Source: Parashewanella spongiae (GTDB lineage: Bacteria; Pseudomonadota; Gammaproteobacteria; Enterobacterales; Shewanellaceae). Taken from it: a DNA stretch of 64,000 nt. Made by a program: the position numbers and the translations under genes. Of this stretch, positions 8,955-17,545 are shown piece by piece. Each line of letters begins with the position of its first letter. Within the stretch, counting starts at the first letter, position 1. Location of the stretch: the NCBI RefSeq assembly GCF_004358345.1, contig NZ_CP037952.1, forward strand, positions 1,054,001-1,118,000, written 5' to 3'. A model generated the notes under the pieces. That model was not told the DNA's origin. It saw only the letters and a program-made list of their open reading frames with translations, and ran no database searches.

Positions 8955-9191
8955 ATAATTTTGTGAAGTATTCTTTATAAACCAAAGTGTGCGCATACAA
9001 GCTCCCGAAGGGCAAGGCTAAAGGTTTCCATTACTGCGTTGCACGTTCTTGAATTATTCCGACATAAGCACTAAGTGCGTTGAACGCCAGTTTTGTATGG
9101 CGGCCGTAGGGTATATAGTACTTCGAACATGCGCCTTGTACTGAAAACCTTTATCTCTTGCTGAGTGAGAGATTAATTACTGTAATTGGTA
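8955..9191. mobile_element. Element C copy 2, left part missing
   Basis: This sequence matches element C (gctcccgaagggcaaggct, ggcggccgtaggg, ctcttgctgagtgagagat) and ends in ttaattactgtaattggta. Its left terminus is replaced by the ISL3-like element. Directly after it comes a copy of the hairpin motif found in several element families (cgacagttttgtatgtcg). Confidence 0.75.
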
Positions 9192-9416
9192 TAACGACAG
9201 TTTTGTATGTCGGTAGTCTCGCTGCTTTGGAAAAATTAACAAAAAGTCACTGGATATCAGTCTTTGCGGATATGGTGTAAGTGTTTGAATTACGCTGCTT
9301 TTAAGCTAGCTATACTTTTTTGTAGTGTACAGTGAACACAAGTATTAAAAAAATAAATCATAAAGAATTCAAAATAAGAGTAGAATAAAACTCGTGGTTA
9401 CTTTTGGAAAACGATT

Positions 9417-9956
9417 TTGGCAGCAGCAAATACTTCTATGGACGTTAGGCTGAGTGCTCAAGTGGCACAAGCAATTGCACCAATAGGTGTTTATGCCAAC
9501 ACTTACCCAACTCCAATAAATGGGTACTTATATTTTCAAACTACTGACAATGTGATTAGCCAGTTTCATCAATCAGCACTGCATTCAGTACAACAACCTC
9601 TTGTTATGGCTCCAATGGTTATGACTCCTCCTTTATATTCCTGCTCATTTTCATCAGATTTAAATGTGACATCGAGTGATAATCAAGTTTTTTCTTCCCA
9701 GATACCATTCAGGAGGCAAGAATACGACCATTCTAAAGAGATGGCAAAAGTGGACAGAGTAAGAAAATTGGGTGAACAAATACAGAAAAACGAGAAAAAA
9801 TATCAACAAATTTTAAAAGAAAAAGAAACAGCAAACGCAAGCAATATCATGCAGTTGCAAATGGATGAAGAGAAGGTATTACAAAAATTAACAAAAAGTC
9901 GAAGGAATCTAGCACAATATAAAGCGCAATTGTCAACAGATACCCGTGATACTTGA
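9417..9956 (+). CDS. Hypothetical coiled-coil protein (up to 179 aa)
   Basis: Not recognised. Residues 1-100 are rich in Ser, Thr, Pro and hydrophobics with few charges. Residues about 105-172 form a charged coiled coil (KLGEQIQKNEKKYQQILKEK and on). The start is uncertain: TTG at 9417 has tttgga nine bases upstream, and ATG at 9438 has no clear site. There is no signal peptide. The low-charge N-terminus plus coiled coil resembles secreted effectors or chaperone-bound proteins, which is inference. It is convergent with dxs. Confidence 0.5.
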   Translation: MAAANTSMDVRLSAQVAQAIAPIGVYANTYPTPINGYLYFQTTDNVISQFHQSALHSVQQPLVMAPMVMTPPLYSCSFSSDLNVTSSDNQVFSSQIPFRRQEYDHSKEMAKVDRVRKLGEQIQKNEKKYQQILKEKETANASNIMQLQMDEEKVLQKLTKSRRNLAQYKAQLSTDTRDT

Positions 9957-9994
9957 AGTAACACAGGTATACATTGCTTCTTGACTGGGTTAAT

Positions 9995-11860
9995 TTACGA
10001 CAGATATTCATTGATTTGGGCTAAAATTCCCTCGCCATCAAGTTGATATTCTGCAGTGATTTCGTCTGGAGAACCATGTTTAATAAACTCATCAGGTAAG
10101 CCAATTTGAAGCACGGGCTTTAGCAACTTATTTTTTTGCAAAAACTCTATCACACCTGAACCAGCCCCCCCCATAATGGCATTGGCTTCAACAGTAACCA
10201 AAACATCGTATTCATTAGCAATCTGGGTTAGTAGATCTTCATCTAATGGTTTTACAAAGCGCATATCAACAACAGTTGCATCGAGTGCATCAGCAGCTTG
10301 AGTGGCCGACCCCAACGTGGTGCCAAAATTGATGATGGCAACTTTATTGCCTTGGCGTACCATTCGACCTTTACCTATCGGTAGTGCAGTCATTTGTTCA
10401 ATTTGCTCTGCGCCTGTTGCACTCCCCCTAGGGTAACGCACGGCTGTTGGCCCATCGTTATAGCAGTAGCCAGTATAAAGCATTTGTCGGCATTCATTTT
10501 CATCAGACGGTGTCATGATTACCATGTTTGGAATGCAGCGCATAAAGCTTAAGTCAAAAGCGCCTTGATGAGTTGCGCCATCAGCACCGACAATACCACC
10601 TCTGTCAATCGCAAATAAAACCGGTAGTTTTTGTAATGCGATATCGTGGATCAGTTGGTCGTAACCACGTTGTAAAAACGTGGAATAAATAGCAACAACA
10701 GCTTTAAAGCCTTCTACAGCAAAGCCAGCACCTAAAGTGACGGCGTGTTGCTCTGCAATTGCGGCATCAAAGTATTGTTTTGGGAATCGCTGGGAAAACT
10801 CGACCATGCCAGAGCCTTCTCGCATTGCTGGAGTAATCGCTAATACCTTCTCGTCTTGCTCGGCTATGTCACAAAGCCACTTCCCAAACACTTGAGAAAA
10901 TGTAGGATTGGAAGGCTTAGCCGTCGGTTTTTTAAATTGTGCAGGATCGAATTTAGGTACAGCATGCCAACCGATAGGATCTTTCTCTGCAGGGGCGTAA
11001 CCACGACCCTTTTTAGTCATAATATGTAAAAACTGAGGACCTTTTAGTTGTCGCATGTTGGCCAGAGTTTCAACGAGCGCATCGACATCATGCCCATCTA
11101 TAGGACCTATGTAGTTAAAGCCTAGTTCTTCAAATAAAGTGCCCGGAACAACCATTCCTTTTAAATGCTCTTCGGTACGTTTTGCCATTTCTTTAAAAAT
11201 AGGCATACCATCAAGTACTTTTTTACCACCTTCACGAATGGTGGTATAAAAACGACCTGACATAATTTGTGCAAGATGGTTGTTTAATGCGCCAACGTTT
11301 TCTGAAATTGACATCTCATTGTCATTTAACACTACTAGCATGTCATTGTTGAGATCGCCTGCGTGATTAAGTGCTTCGAAAACCATGCCTCCAGTTAAAG
11401 CACCATCACCGATTACTGAAACAATTTTGCGACCAGCTTGTTCTTTTTCGGCGGCAATCGCCATGCCTAAGGCGGCACTCACTGATGTACCTGAGTGTCC
11501 AACGCTAAAGGTGTCGTATTCACTTTCTTCACGCCAAGGAAAGGGGTGCAGTCCGTCTTTTTGGCGAATGGTATGCATGCGATCACGGCGAGCGGTTAAG
11601 ATTTTGTGTGGATAAGCTTGATGCCCCACATCCCAAATCAGCCGATCAAAAGGGGTGTTGTAAACATAATGCAAGGCTACCGTTAATTCGACGGTACCAA
11701 GTCCCGATGCAAAGTGGCCACTTGATTTACTTACCGATGTAAGTAAAAACTCCCTGAGTTCTTTGGCGAGCTGTGGTAACTGGCTTTTAGTCAGTTGTCT
11801 GAGTTCTTCTGGGGTATTAGCTTTGGCTAGTACCGGAAATTTGGAAATGTCCATGCTCAT
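9995..11860 (-). CDS. dxs: 1-deoxy-D-xylulose-5-phosphate synthase
   Basis: This thiamine-diphosphate enzyme condenses pyruvate and glyceraldehyde 3-phosphate to DXP, the first step of the MEP isoprenoid pathway and a source for thiamine and pyridoxal. At 621 aa it has the normal length. SSGHFASG carries the catalytic His near 49, the ThDP/metal motif GDGALTGG is at 151-158, and the transketolase central and C-terminal domains follow ([27 protein letters not shown]). The start MSMDISKFP aligns with the usual MSFDIAKYP. It is the third gene after xseB and ispA, 21 bp from ispA, in the common proteobacterial order. Confidence 0.97.
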   Translation of the reverse strand: MSMDISKFPVLAKANTPEELRQLTKSQLPQLAKELREFLLTSVSKSSGHFASGLGTVELTVALHYVYNTPFDRLIWDVGHQAYPHKILTARRDRMHTIRQKDGLHPFPWREESEYDTFSVGHSGTSVSAALGMAIAAEKEQAGRKIVSVIGDGALTGGMVFEALNHAGDLNNDMLVVLNDNEMSISENVGALNNHLAQIMSGRFYTTIREGGKKVLDGMPIFKEMAKRTEEHLKGMVVPGTLFEELGFNYIGPIDGHDVDALVETLANMRQLKGPQFLHIMTKKGRGYAPAEKDPIGWHAVPKFDPAQFKKPTAKPSNPTFSQVFGKWLCDIAEQDEKVLAITPAMREGSGMVEFSQRFPKQYFDAAIAEQHAVTLGAGFAVEGFKAVVAIYSTFLQRGYDQLIHDIALQKLPVLFAIDRGGIVGADGATHQGAFDLSFMRCIPNMVIMTPSDENECRQMLYTGYCYNDGPTAVRYPRGSATGAEQIEQMTALPIGKGRMVRQGNKVAIINFGTTLGSATQAADALDATVVDMRFVKPLDEDLLTQIANEYDVLVTVEANAIMGGAGSGVIEFLQKNKLLKPVLQIGLPDEFIKHGSPDEITAEYQLDGEGILAQINEYLS

Positions 11861-11881
11861 AATGAGATACTTTGACTGTTG

Positions 11882-12775
11882 TTATACTCGACGCGCCACA
11901 ATGTAACGTGCGAAATCTGCAATTAACTGGCTATTGTATGGCAATTTAGTCAGCGCTGATAGTGATTCATTAATTAGCTGATCGGCGGTTTGTTTTGCAC
12001 CATGCAGCCCTAATAATTGTGGAAAGGTACTTTTATTAGCTTTGGTATCAGAGCCTTGCGGTTTGCCTAACTCTTCGGTTGTCGATGTGATATCTAAAAT
12101 ATCATCTTGAACTTGAAAGGCTAGCCCTACATTTTTCGCAAAAGATCGCAATGATTCCGTTTCTTCATCGCTGGCGTTTGCAGCAATAAGTGCTAATTCA
12201 ACGGAGCAAGAGATTAATGCTCCTGTCTTTAATGAATGCAATAACGTTAAGGTGTCAATGTCAATGGATTGATCGGTTGAGGCCAAATCAATAGCTTGAC
12301 CACCACACATTCCAGAATAACCAGCGGCTTTAGATAACACTTTAATCATTCGAACTTGTTGATCTGCGGTTAGGTTATTTTGAGCATCCGCAAGCATTTC
12401 AAAAGCCAGTGATTGAAGCGAGTCGCCGGCTAATATTGCCGTGGCTTCGTCAAACTTCACATGCACAGTGGGTTGGCCTCGTCTTAATGCGTCGTCATCC
12501 ATAGCAGGTAGGTCATCATGGATCAAAGAGTAGGCATGAATACATTCTATTGCAGAGGCGCAGGCATCAAGTTGTTGTGGTTGCACGCCGAGCAATTCAC
12601 CAACACTGTAAACTAAAAAAGGACGAATACGCTTCCCACCAAGCAAAGCGCCGTGTTTCATTGCAGCTTTTAGATTTGGAGCATCATCAGGTAACTGGTC
12701 AAGTCGATTTTTAAGATAATTATTCACACGATTTTGATAATGAACAATTGCATTAGTCAAGGCTGTTTCAGGCAC
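11882..12775 (-). CDS. ispA: Farnesyl diphosphate synthase
   Basis: It joins dimethylallyl diphosphate with two isopentenyl diphosphates to make farnesyl diphosphate for quinones and the undecaprenyl carrier. The first Asp-rich motif DDLPAMDDD is at 87-95, GGKRIRP near 46, and the second motif QDDILD near 220. The 297-aa length is normal. The start codon lies two bases after the xseB stop, so the two are probably translationally coupled, and dxs follows. The operon therefore supplies two steps of isoprenoid synthesis. Confidence 0.96.
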   Translation of the reverse strand: MPETALTNAIVHYQNRVNNYLKNRLDQLPDDAPNLKAAMKHGALLGGKRIRPFLVYSVGELLGVQPQQLDACASAIECIHAYSLIHDDLPAMDDDALRRGQPTVHVKFDEATAILAGDSLQSLAFEMLADAQNNLTADQQVRMIKVLSKAAGYSGMCGGQAIDLASTDQSIDIDTLTLLHSLKTGALISCSVELALIAANASDEETESLRSFAKNVGLAFQVQDDILDITSTTEELGKPQGSDTKANKSTFPQLLGLHGAKQTADQLINESLSALTKLPYNSQLIADFARYIVARRV

Positions 12776-12777
12776 GC

Positions 12778-13017
12778 TTATTCGCCCTCGTTTTCGAATG
12801 GAACAAGCTTGTCGTCAGGCTTTTCATTGAGCAAAATGGATACTCTTTGCTGAGCTTGATCTAATTTGCTTTGACTGTGTCTGACTAGAGTGATTCCATG
12901 TTCGAATTGCTTAAGCGCATCATCTAATGAAATATCGCCTTTTTCTAGTTCAGAAACAATGGCTTCTAATGTGCTTAGTGATTCTTCGAAACTCAAATCT
13001 GCATTATTTTTAGTCAC
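12778..13017 (-). CDS. xseB: Exodeoxyribonuclease VII small subunit
   Basis: This is the small subunit of exonuclease VII, which degrades single-stranded DNA and pairs with XseA encoded elsewhere. The 79-aa product has the family core FEESLSTLEAIVSELEKGD followed by LDDALKQFEHGITLV. It is the first gene of xseB-ispA-dxs. The divergent pomAB promoter region lies upstream. Confidence 0.95.
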   Translation of the reverse strand: MTKNNADLSFEESLSTLEAIVSELEKGDISLDDALKQFEHGITLVRHSQSKLDQAQQRVSILLNEKPDDKLVPFENEGE

Positions 13018-13146
13018 AATAACATCCTTTGGTTAAAGTGTGACACAAGGTATATCAGGGGGCGTCTGTGGTCAAATTTAGCGGTATGATTCTTGCGCAG
13101 TAACAAATTTGTCATTATTTTTTCGAGTGAAAACTTCAAATTGAAT

Positions 13147-13173
13147 TAAACTTGCGCTGAATTTGTCCGATAA
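13147..13173 (+). promoter_or_regulatory. Candidate sigma-28 (FliA) promoter for pomAB
   Basis: TAAA (13147-13150), exactly 15 bases, then TCCGATAA (13166-13173) matches the flagellar sigma-28 consensus TAAA-N15-GCCGATAA at all but one base. It points at pomA, about 210 bp upstream of its start. The position suits a late flagellar gene; the long untranslated leader is the main doubt. Confidence 0.55.
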
Positions 13174-13384
13174 TAAGAGACAGCTCTTAGAATAACAAAA
13201 TCTGTTAAAAATCGGCTGGGAATAAAAAAGTGGTTAAATTGTAGATTGGTTGGTTGGATTGTGAACAATTTTAGCTTTTTTGAAGAGGTGTGTAGATTTA
13301 ATTTACAGTACAATGATCTCGGTTTTTAAAGGTTATACCACAAATTTTTAATTCATCACGAAAAATATTGGGCGAGGGACTGTT

Positions 13385-14152
13385 GTGGATTTAGCAACAT
13401 TAATAGGGTTAATTGGCGCGTTTGGTTTCGTGATCGGAGCAATGGTGACCAGTGGTGGCATTGGTATCTTTATTGAAACGTCATCAATTTTAATCGTGGT
13501 GGCAGGTTCATGTTTTGTAGTCATGATGAAATTTAACCTAGGACAATTTTTGGGTGCCGTTAAAATCGCCATCAAGGCATTCATGTTCAAACTCGATAAA
13601 CCTGAAGATCTTATTGAACAATCTGTGAATATGGCTGACGCTGCTCGAAAAGGAGGTTTTTTAGCGTTAGAAGAAGCGGAAATAACCAATAACTTTATGC
13701 AAAAAGCCGTCGATATGTTGGTTGATGGTCACGACGGAGACGTGGTTAGAGCTGCGCTCGAAAAAGACATAATATTAACGGAAGAACGCCATAAGTCTGG
13801 CATTAGCATTTTTAAGGCTATGGGTGATGTAGCGCCTGCAATGGGTATGATTGGTACCCTTGTTGGCTTAGTCGCTATGTTGTCAAATATGGATGATCCT
13901 AAATCGATTGGTCCTTCGATGGCGGTTGCACTTCTTACAACACTTTATGGTGCCATTATTGCTAATATGGTTGCTTTACCTATAGCAGACAAGCTTGAAC
14001 TGCGAATGGGCGAAGAAATGCAAAACCGAAATTTGATAATGGATGCGATACTTTCTATTCAAGATGGTCAAAATCCTCGAGTTATCGAGAGCTTTTTGAA
14101 AAGTTACTTGTCAGAGAAAAAACGCTCCGCTGGCACTGTGGACGGAGAATAA
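13385..14152 (+). CDS. pomA: Flagellar motor stator protein PomA (MotA/ExbB family)
   Basis: This is the four-helix stator subunit that, with PomB, forms the ion channel and transmits torque to FliG. At 255 aa it starts with GTG (MDLATLIGLIG). TM helices lie near 4-22 and 32-50, with the cytoplasmic loop between and the last pair near 150-200 (GDVAPAMGMIGTLVGLVAML, then AVALLTTLYGAIIANMVALP). Close similarity to PomA of Vibrio and Shewanella suggests Na+ drive. The gene sits four bases before pomB. Confidence 0.96.
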   Translation: MDLATLIGLIGAFGFVIGAMVTSGGIGIFIETSSILIVVAGSCFVVMMKFNLGQFLGAVKIAIKAFMFKLDKPEDLIEQSVNMADAARKGGFLALEEAEITNNFMQKAVDMLVDGHDGDVVRAALEKDIILTEERHKSGISIFKAMGDVAPAMGMIGTLVGLVAMLSNMDDPKSIGPSMAVALLTTLYGAIIANMVALPIADKLELRMGEEMQNRNLIMDAILSIQDGQNPRVIESFLKSYLSEKKRSAGTVDGE

Positions 14153-14156
14153 CTGG

Positions 14157-15089
14157 ATGGCTAAGGAAGGGTGTGATTGTCCACCACCAGGCGCTCCAAT
14201 GTGGTTGGCAACATTTGCTGATCTCATGTCGTTATTAATGTGTTTTTTCGTATTATTATTAGCGTTTTCAGAAATGGACGCACAAAAATTTCAACAACTT
14301 GCTGGTTCAATGAAATATGCTTTCGGCGTTCAAAATAAAGTTGAAGTGAAAGATATCCCTAAAGGCACTTCTGTTATCGCATTAGAATTTCGTCCTGGCA
14401 AACCTGAACCCACACCGATAGAAGTTATCAATCAACAAACCAATGAAATGACAGAGCAGATGCTTAAGTTTCAAGAAGGTGAGGATGATAGTGCAGGCGG
14501 CCAGCAAGAGCAAAAAGGCGAGCTACGCGGAGGTGACGCTAGCGCTACGGCTCAAGAAAAGTCAGAAGCTAAGGAAACCGCTGAAGCCCTTGCAAAACAA
14601 GAGCAAACCAATGAGCAGTTGAAAAAAATCGCTGAAAAACTGGATCAACACATTCAAGATGGTGCCGTTGAGCTTGAGTCTCTTGGTCAGCAAATTATTA
14701 TTCGGATCCGAGAAAAAGGTTCTTTCGCTTCTGGTTCGGGCTTCTTACAACCTCGTTTTCGTCCTATTTTGCGGGAAATTGGTAATTTGTTGAAAGATGT
14801 TCCTGGGATTATCACTGTGTCTGGACATACAGATCATGTACAAATTAACAATGAGCTCTATCGTTCTAACTGGGAGCTTTCGAGCAAACGTGCGCTTTCT
14901 GTCGCCCATGAATTGATTAAAGTCAAAGGGTTCGATGAGTCGAGAATGAAAGTGGTGGGAATGGCTTCGACAGCTTTACTTGTTCCGCCGAACTCACCGG
15001 GTAATAGGTCGCGAAATCGCCGCGTTGAAATTGCCATTGAGCAAGGAAAGGCAAAAGAGTCTGACGAGATTCGAGTTGGCGACTTGTAA
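14157..15089 (+). CDS. pomB: Flagellar motor stator protein PomB (OmpA-like C-terminus)
   Basis: This is the ion-conducting stator subunit. One TM helix (about 16-40) contains FADLMSLLMCFFVLLLAFSE; Asp22 corresponds to the essential ion-binding Asp of PomB. Residues 105-170 are a charged, Gln/Glu-rich linker. The OmpA-like peptidoglycan-binding domain follows (ITVSGHTDHVQINNELYRSN, near 220-240, then RRVEIAIEQ). The 310-aa length is typical. The TAA stop at 15087-15089 is also the left target copy of element C copy 3, which begins at the next base. Confidence 0.96.
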   Translation: MAKEGCDCPPPGAPMWLATFADLMSLLMCFFVLLLAFSEMDAQKFQQLAGSMKYAFGVQNKVEVKDIPKGTSVIALEFRPGKPEPTPIEVINQQTNEMTEQMLKFQEGEDDSAGGQQEQKGELRGGDASATAQEKSEAKETAEALAKQEQTNEQLKKIAEKLDQHIQDGAVELESLGQQIIIRIREKGSFASGSGFLQPRFRPILREIGNLLKDVPGIITVSGHTDHVQINNELYRSNWELSSKRALSVAHELIKVKGFDESRMKVVGMASTALLVPPNSPGNRSRNRRVEIAIEQGKAKESDEIRVGDL

Positions 15090-15450
15090 TACCAATTAGG
15101 TTAATTAAATGCTCAACTCAGAGCTATGTGTGTGCTCAAAGTACAATCGAAATTGATGAAGACATAGTTGTTACCGACAAACAAAACTGTCGTTATTACA
15201 TTGCTACGTCAAGACAATTTTGAGAAGTATTCTTTATAAACCAAAGTGAGCACATACAAGCTCCCGAAGGGCAAGGCTATAGGATTCCATTACTGCGTTA
15301 CAAGCACTTGAATTATCTCGACAAAAGCACTAAGTGCGTTGAGCGCCAGTTTTTTATGGCGGCCGTAGGGAATATAGTACTTCGAGCTTGTGCCTTGCAC
15401 TGAAACCCTTTGGCTCTTGCTGAGTGAGAGATTAATTACTGTAATTGGTA
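15090..15450. mobile_element. Element C copy 3, directly after the pomB stop codon
   Basis: It starts taccaattaggttaattaa at the base after pomB's TAA and ends ttaattactgtaattggta. TAA precedes and TTA follows. Internally it carries the cgacaaacaaaactgtcg hairpin variant and the gctcccgaagggcaaggc core. The pomAB transcript would run into it. Confidence 0.8.
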
Positions 15451-15562
15451 TTATTACTGACATACAAAACTGTCGTTACTACGTTTGTCTTTAAACTTTA
15501 ATTTTCGAGCCTTGATTTTGTCAGTTTTTAGCGATAACAAATGGAAATGACTAATTGAGGCT

Positions 15563-17029
15563 TTATTTTTGTGCAACGGAAGAAATTGATGAGTTGCTGG
15601 AGGAATGTTGGGGTTGTAAAACAACCGCTCTAAAATCGTCACAAGTTAATTCTGTACGGTCTACTGGATTGCAAACTATCGCACTAGATTTTAATAAATT
15701 TCTAATTGCAGTTTTAGAAACTAAGTGCCACACATAAGGATTTTGCCCGCTTCTTATTTCGATGATTTCTTGCTCTTTTTCTTTTTTAAAGTTAGTGCGC
15801 ATAATGCAGCACTCTGCATCTTCGGGAACTTGTGAGTAATTTATTACTGGCAAGGCGTTAACCATGTCTTTAATATCAGGAATCGTTTTCGGGACTCTTA
15901 TTCGTCTCTCTAATTCAATCTCTTGATCATGTAGATTTAGTTGTTCGAAAACATCTGAAGAAAGTTGGCGTTTTATTTCTTGAACTATTTGTAATGCCAT
16001 TGAAGGTGCTGTGTTGCTTAATATAGAGATAAACGTTATAAATTCACCTAAAGACTGAGTTTGCCTTTGGCTCGTTTGGCTTCCTTCGACTGTGAACACT
16101 ATAGTCAGTCTTCGGTCAAGTTCTTGCCTTAATGGATGACGGCTATCATTAGCAAAAGTAGCGAATAGTGGTGCATTTATAAATGAAAACATTGCAAAGA
16201 GTCGATTTATTAAAGCAAGGGTTGGCTCAGCTCTATTTTGATGCTGTGCCAAGATATTAGGGAGATTCTCGTCAGTTGCTAATCTGTCTCCGGCACCGAA
16301 AAAATTCCTATGACAAAGTGCAGCTATGGCACTGGCTACTATGCATTCATTTTCATTCACAACTTGCTTTAAACGAATGATGTATCCTTTTTGTACGTAA
16401 TCTGAGCATTGCTCGCTTGAAATTAACGTTACAGAGAGTTCATTCGAAGTACAGATAAAGCGAACGTGGTAGCCATATGCATAAAATGATCGATGTGTTG
16501 CTGCCACTCCTCTAAGCCGTATAGATTGAAGATAACTTTCTTGGAGTTCGGAGCATGTTGGTATCAAGCTATCACTTACTTTAAGTGCTCCTTGAGTCGT
16601 CAATCTACAAAATCCTTGGCACTCAGGAGGGACTGGTTGATGATTTACATGATAACGTTCGAATAATTGCGCATTTTCTCTTACTGCAGGTGTGTTTAAG
16701 ACCCGTTTATATTGTTTATCCAAGCCGATGGTTTGTGATTGAGTATCTGCTTGGTATTTGTAATTTTTTTGAGGATGGCAAGATTTTTGTATTAAAGTGG
16801 GGGAAGACATGAACTCATGTATGCTTGAACTTGGTTCAAATATTGATTGAGCATCCTCGCTAGGTACTTCTGACACTGAAAATGTTGTATTACCAAGAGT
16901 TAATGACGAGTGTGTGTTTTTTAATCCATGATGGATAATACTGTGATAATAATCAGCTTCAATTTTTTGAGCGGACCAAGTTGAAGTGAAGTCAGAAGAT
17001 GTGGCCATATTCGCTTGCTTGGATATCAT
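15563..17029 (-). CDS. Effector-like protein with possible U-box/RING-like C-terminus (488 aa)
   Basis: No family is recognised over most of the length. The N-terminus is Ser/Thr-rich with no signal peptide. The middle (about 200-390) is mixed helical. Residues about 403-475 hold ECCIM, then WHLVSKTAIRNLLKSS, then CNPVDRTELTCDDFRAV. The order and spacing suit a U-box (first loop, helix, second loop with Pro and Arg, then a DDF turn), a ubiquitin-ligase fold normally found in eukaryotes and in some bacterial effectors. The tail is Ser-rich. The start could also be Met8; neither has a strong binding site. It is an isolated AT-rich gene flanked by elements. U-box is inference. Confidence 0.55.
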   Translation of the reverse strand: MISKQANMATSSDFTSTWSAQKIEADYYHSIIHHGLKNTHSSLTLGNTTFSVSEVPSEDAQSIFEPSSSIHEFMSSPTLIQKSCHPQKNYKYQADTQSQTIGLDKQYKRVLNTPAVRENAQLFERYHVNHQPVPPECQGFCRLTTQGALKVSDSLIPTCSELQESYLQSIRLRGVAATHRSFYAYGYHVRFICTSNELSVTLISSEQCSDYVQKGYIIRLKQVVNENECIVASAIAALCHRNFFGAGDRLATDENLPNILAQHQNRAEPTLALINRLFAMFSFINAPLFATFANDSRHPLRQELDRRLTIVFTVEGSQTSQRQTQSLGEFITFISILSNTAPSMALQIVQEIKRQLSSDVFEQLNLHDQEIELERRIRVPKTIPDIKDMVNALPVINYSQVPEDAECCIMRTNFKKEKEQEIIEIRSGQNPYVWHLVSKTAIRNLLKSSAIVCNPVDRTELTCDDFRAVVLQPQHSSSNSSISSVAQK

Positions 17030-17164
17030 TAACTAAAATGAGTTTATCACTTGCCCAATACTGTTTTTGTTAAATATAGTTCATGTAATATTTAATATCT
17101 TCGGGGTTTAATTCCTCGCCTCTTGGGGCGAACTAACTTTGTTTTTTTGTGGTGTACTTGTGGT

Positions 17165-17195
17165 CATACCTGCGAAGGCCGGTATCTAGTGACTT
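17165..17195. repeat. REP-like palindrome (family G)
   Basis: The sequence catacctgcgaaggccggtat is a short palindrome. Similar units lie near 35030-35108, 50668-50745 and 61725-61755 and resemble extragenic palindromic repeats. Confidence 0.5.
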
Positions 17196-17201
17196 CATCT
17201 A

Positions 17202-17358
17202 AGTACCTGAAGTTTCCTAAGATTTTCTAGTGCCCAGTTTCAGCACTCTACGGTGTTGCAACTTCGGTTACATAGCTACGGGTATGCGCCCTACATTGCG
17301 TCTTGTATAGCACTAAACCTGAACACAATAATTATCAAAGAACTTATCGACAGGTACT
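17202..17358. mobile_element. Element A copy 2
   Basis: This 157-bp element begins agtacctga and ends caggtact, with TA at 17200-17201 and 17359-17360. It has no coding capacity and shares its interior (tgcaacttcggttacatagc) with the copies at 2954, 32865 and 50973. Confidence 0.85.
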
Positions 17359-17545
17359 TAAACAAGAAAAAGGCGCTAGACTACCGACATAAAAACTGTC
17401 GTTACTAGGTTTCGAGTCTCGCTGGAGTGGCGATAACGCTAAACGATACCTCGCCCCTCTGGAACGGGGTGATTCATTTCTTTAGCTTGTTTAAGGCGCA
17501 ATTTAATCGAGTTTTAGTCATAAAACATAACGATTATTGAAATAA

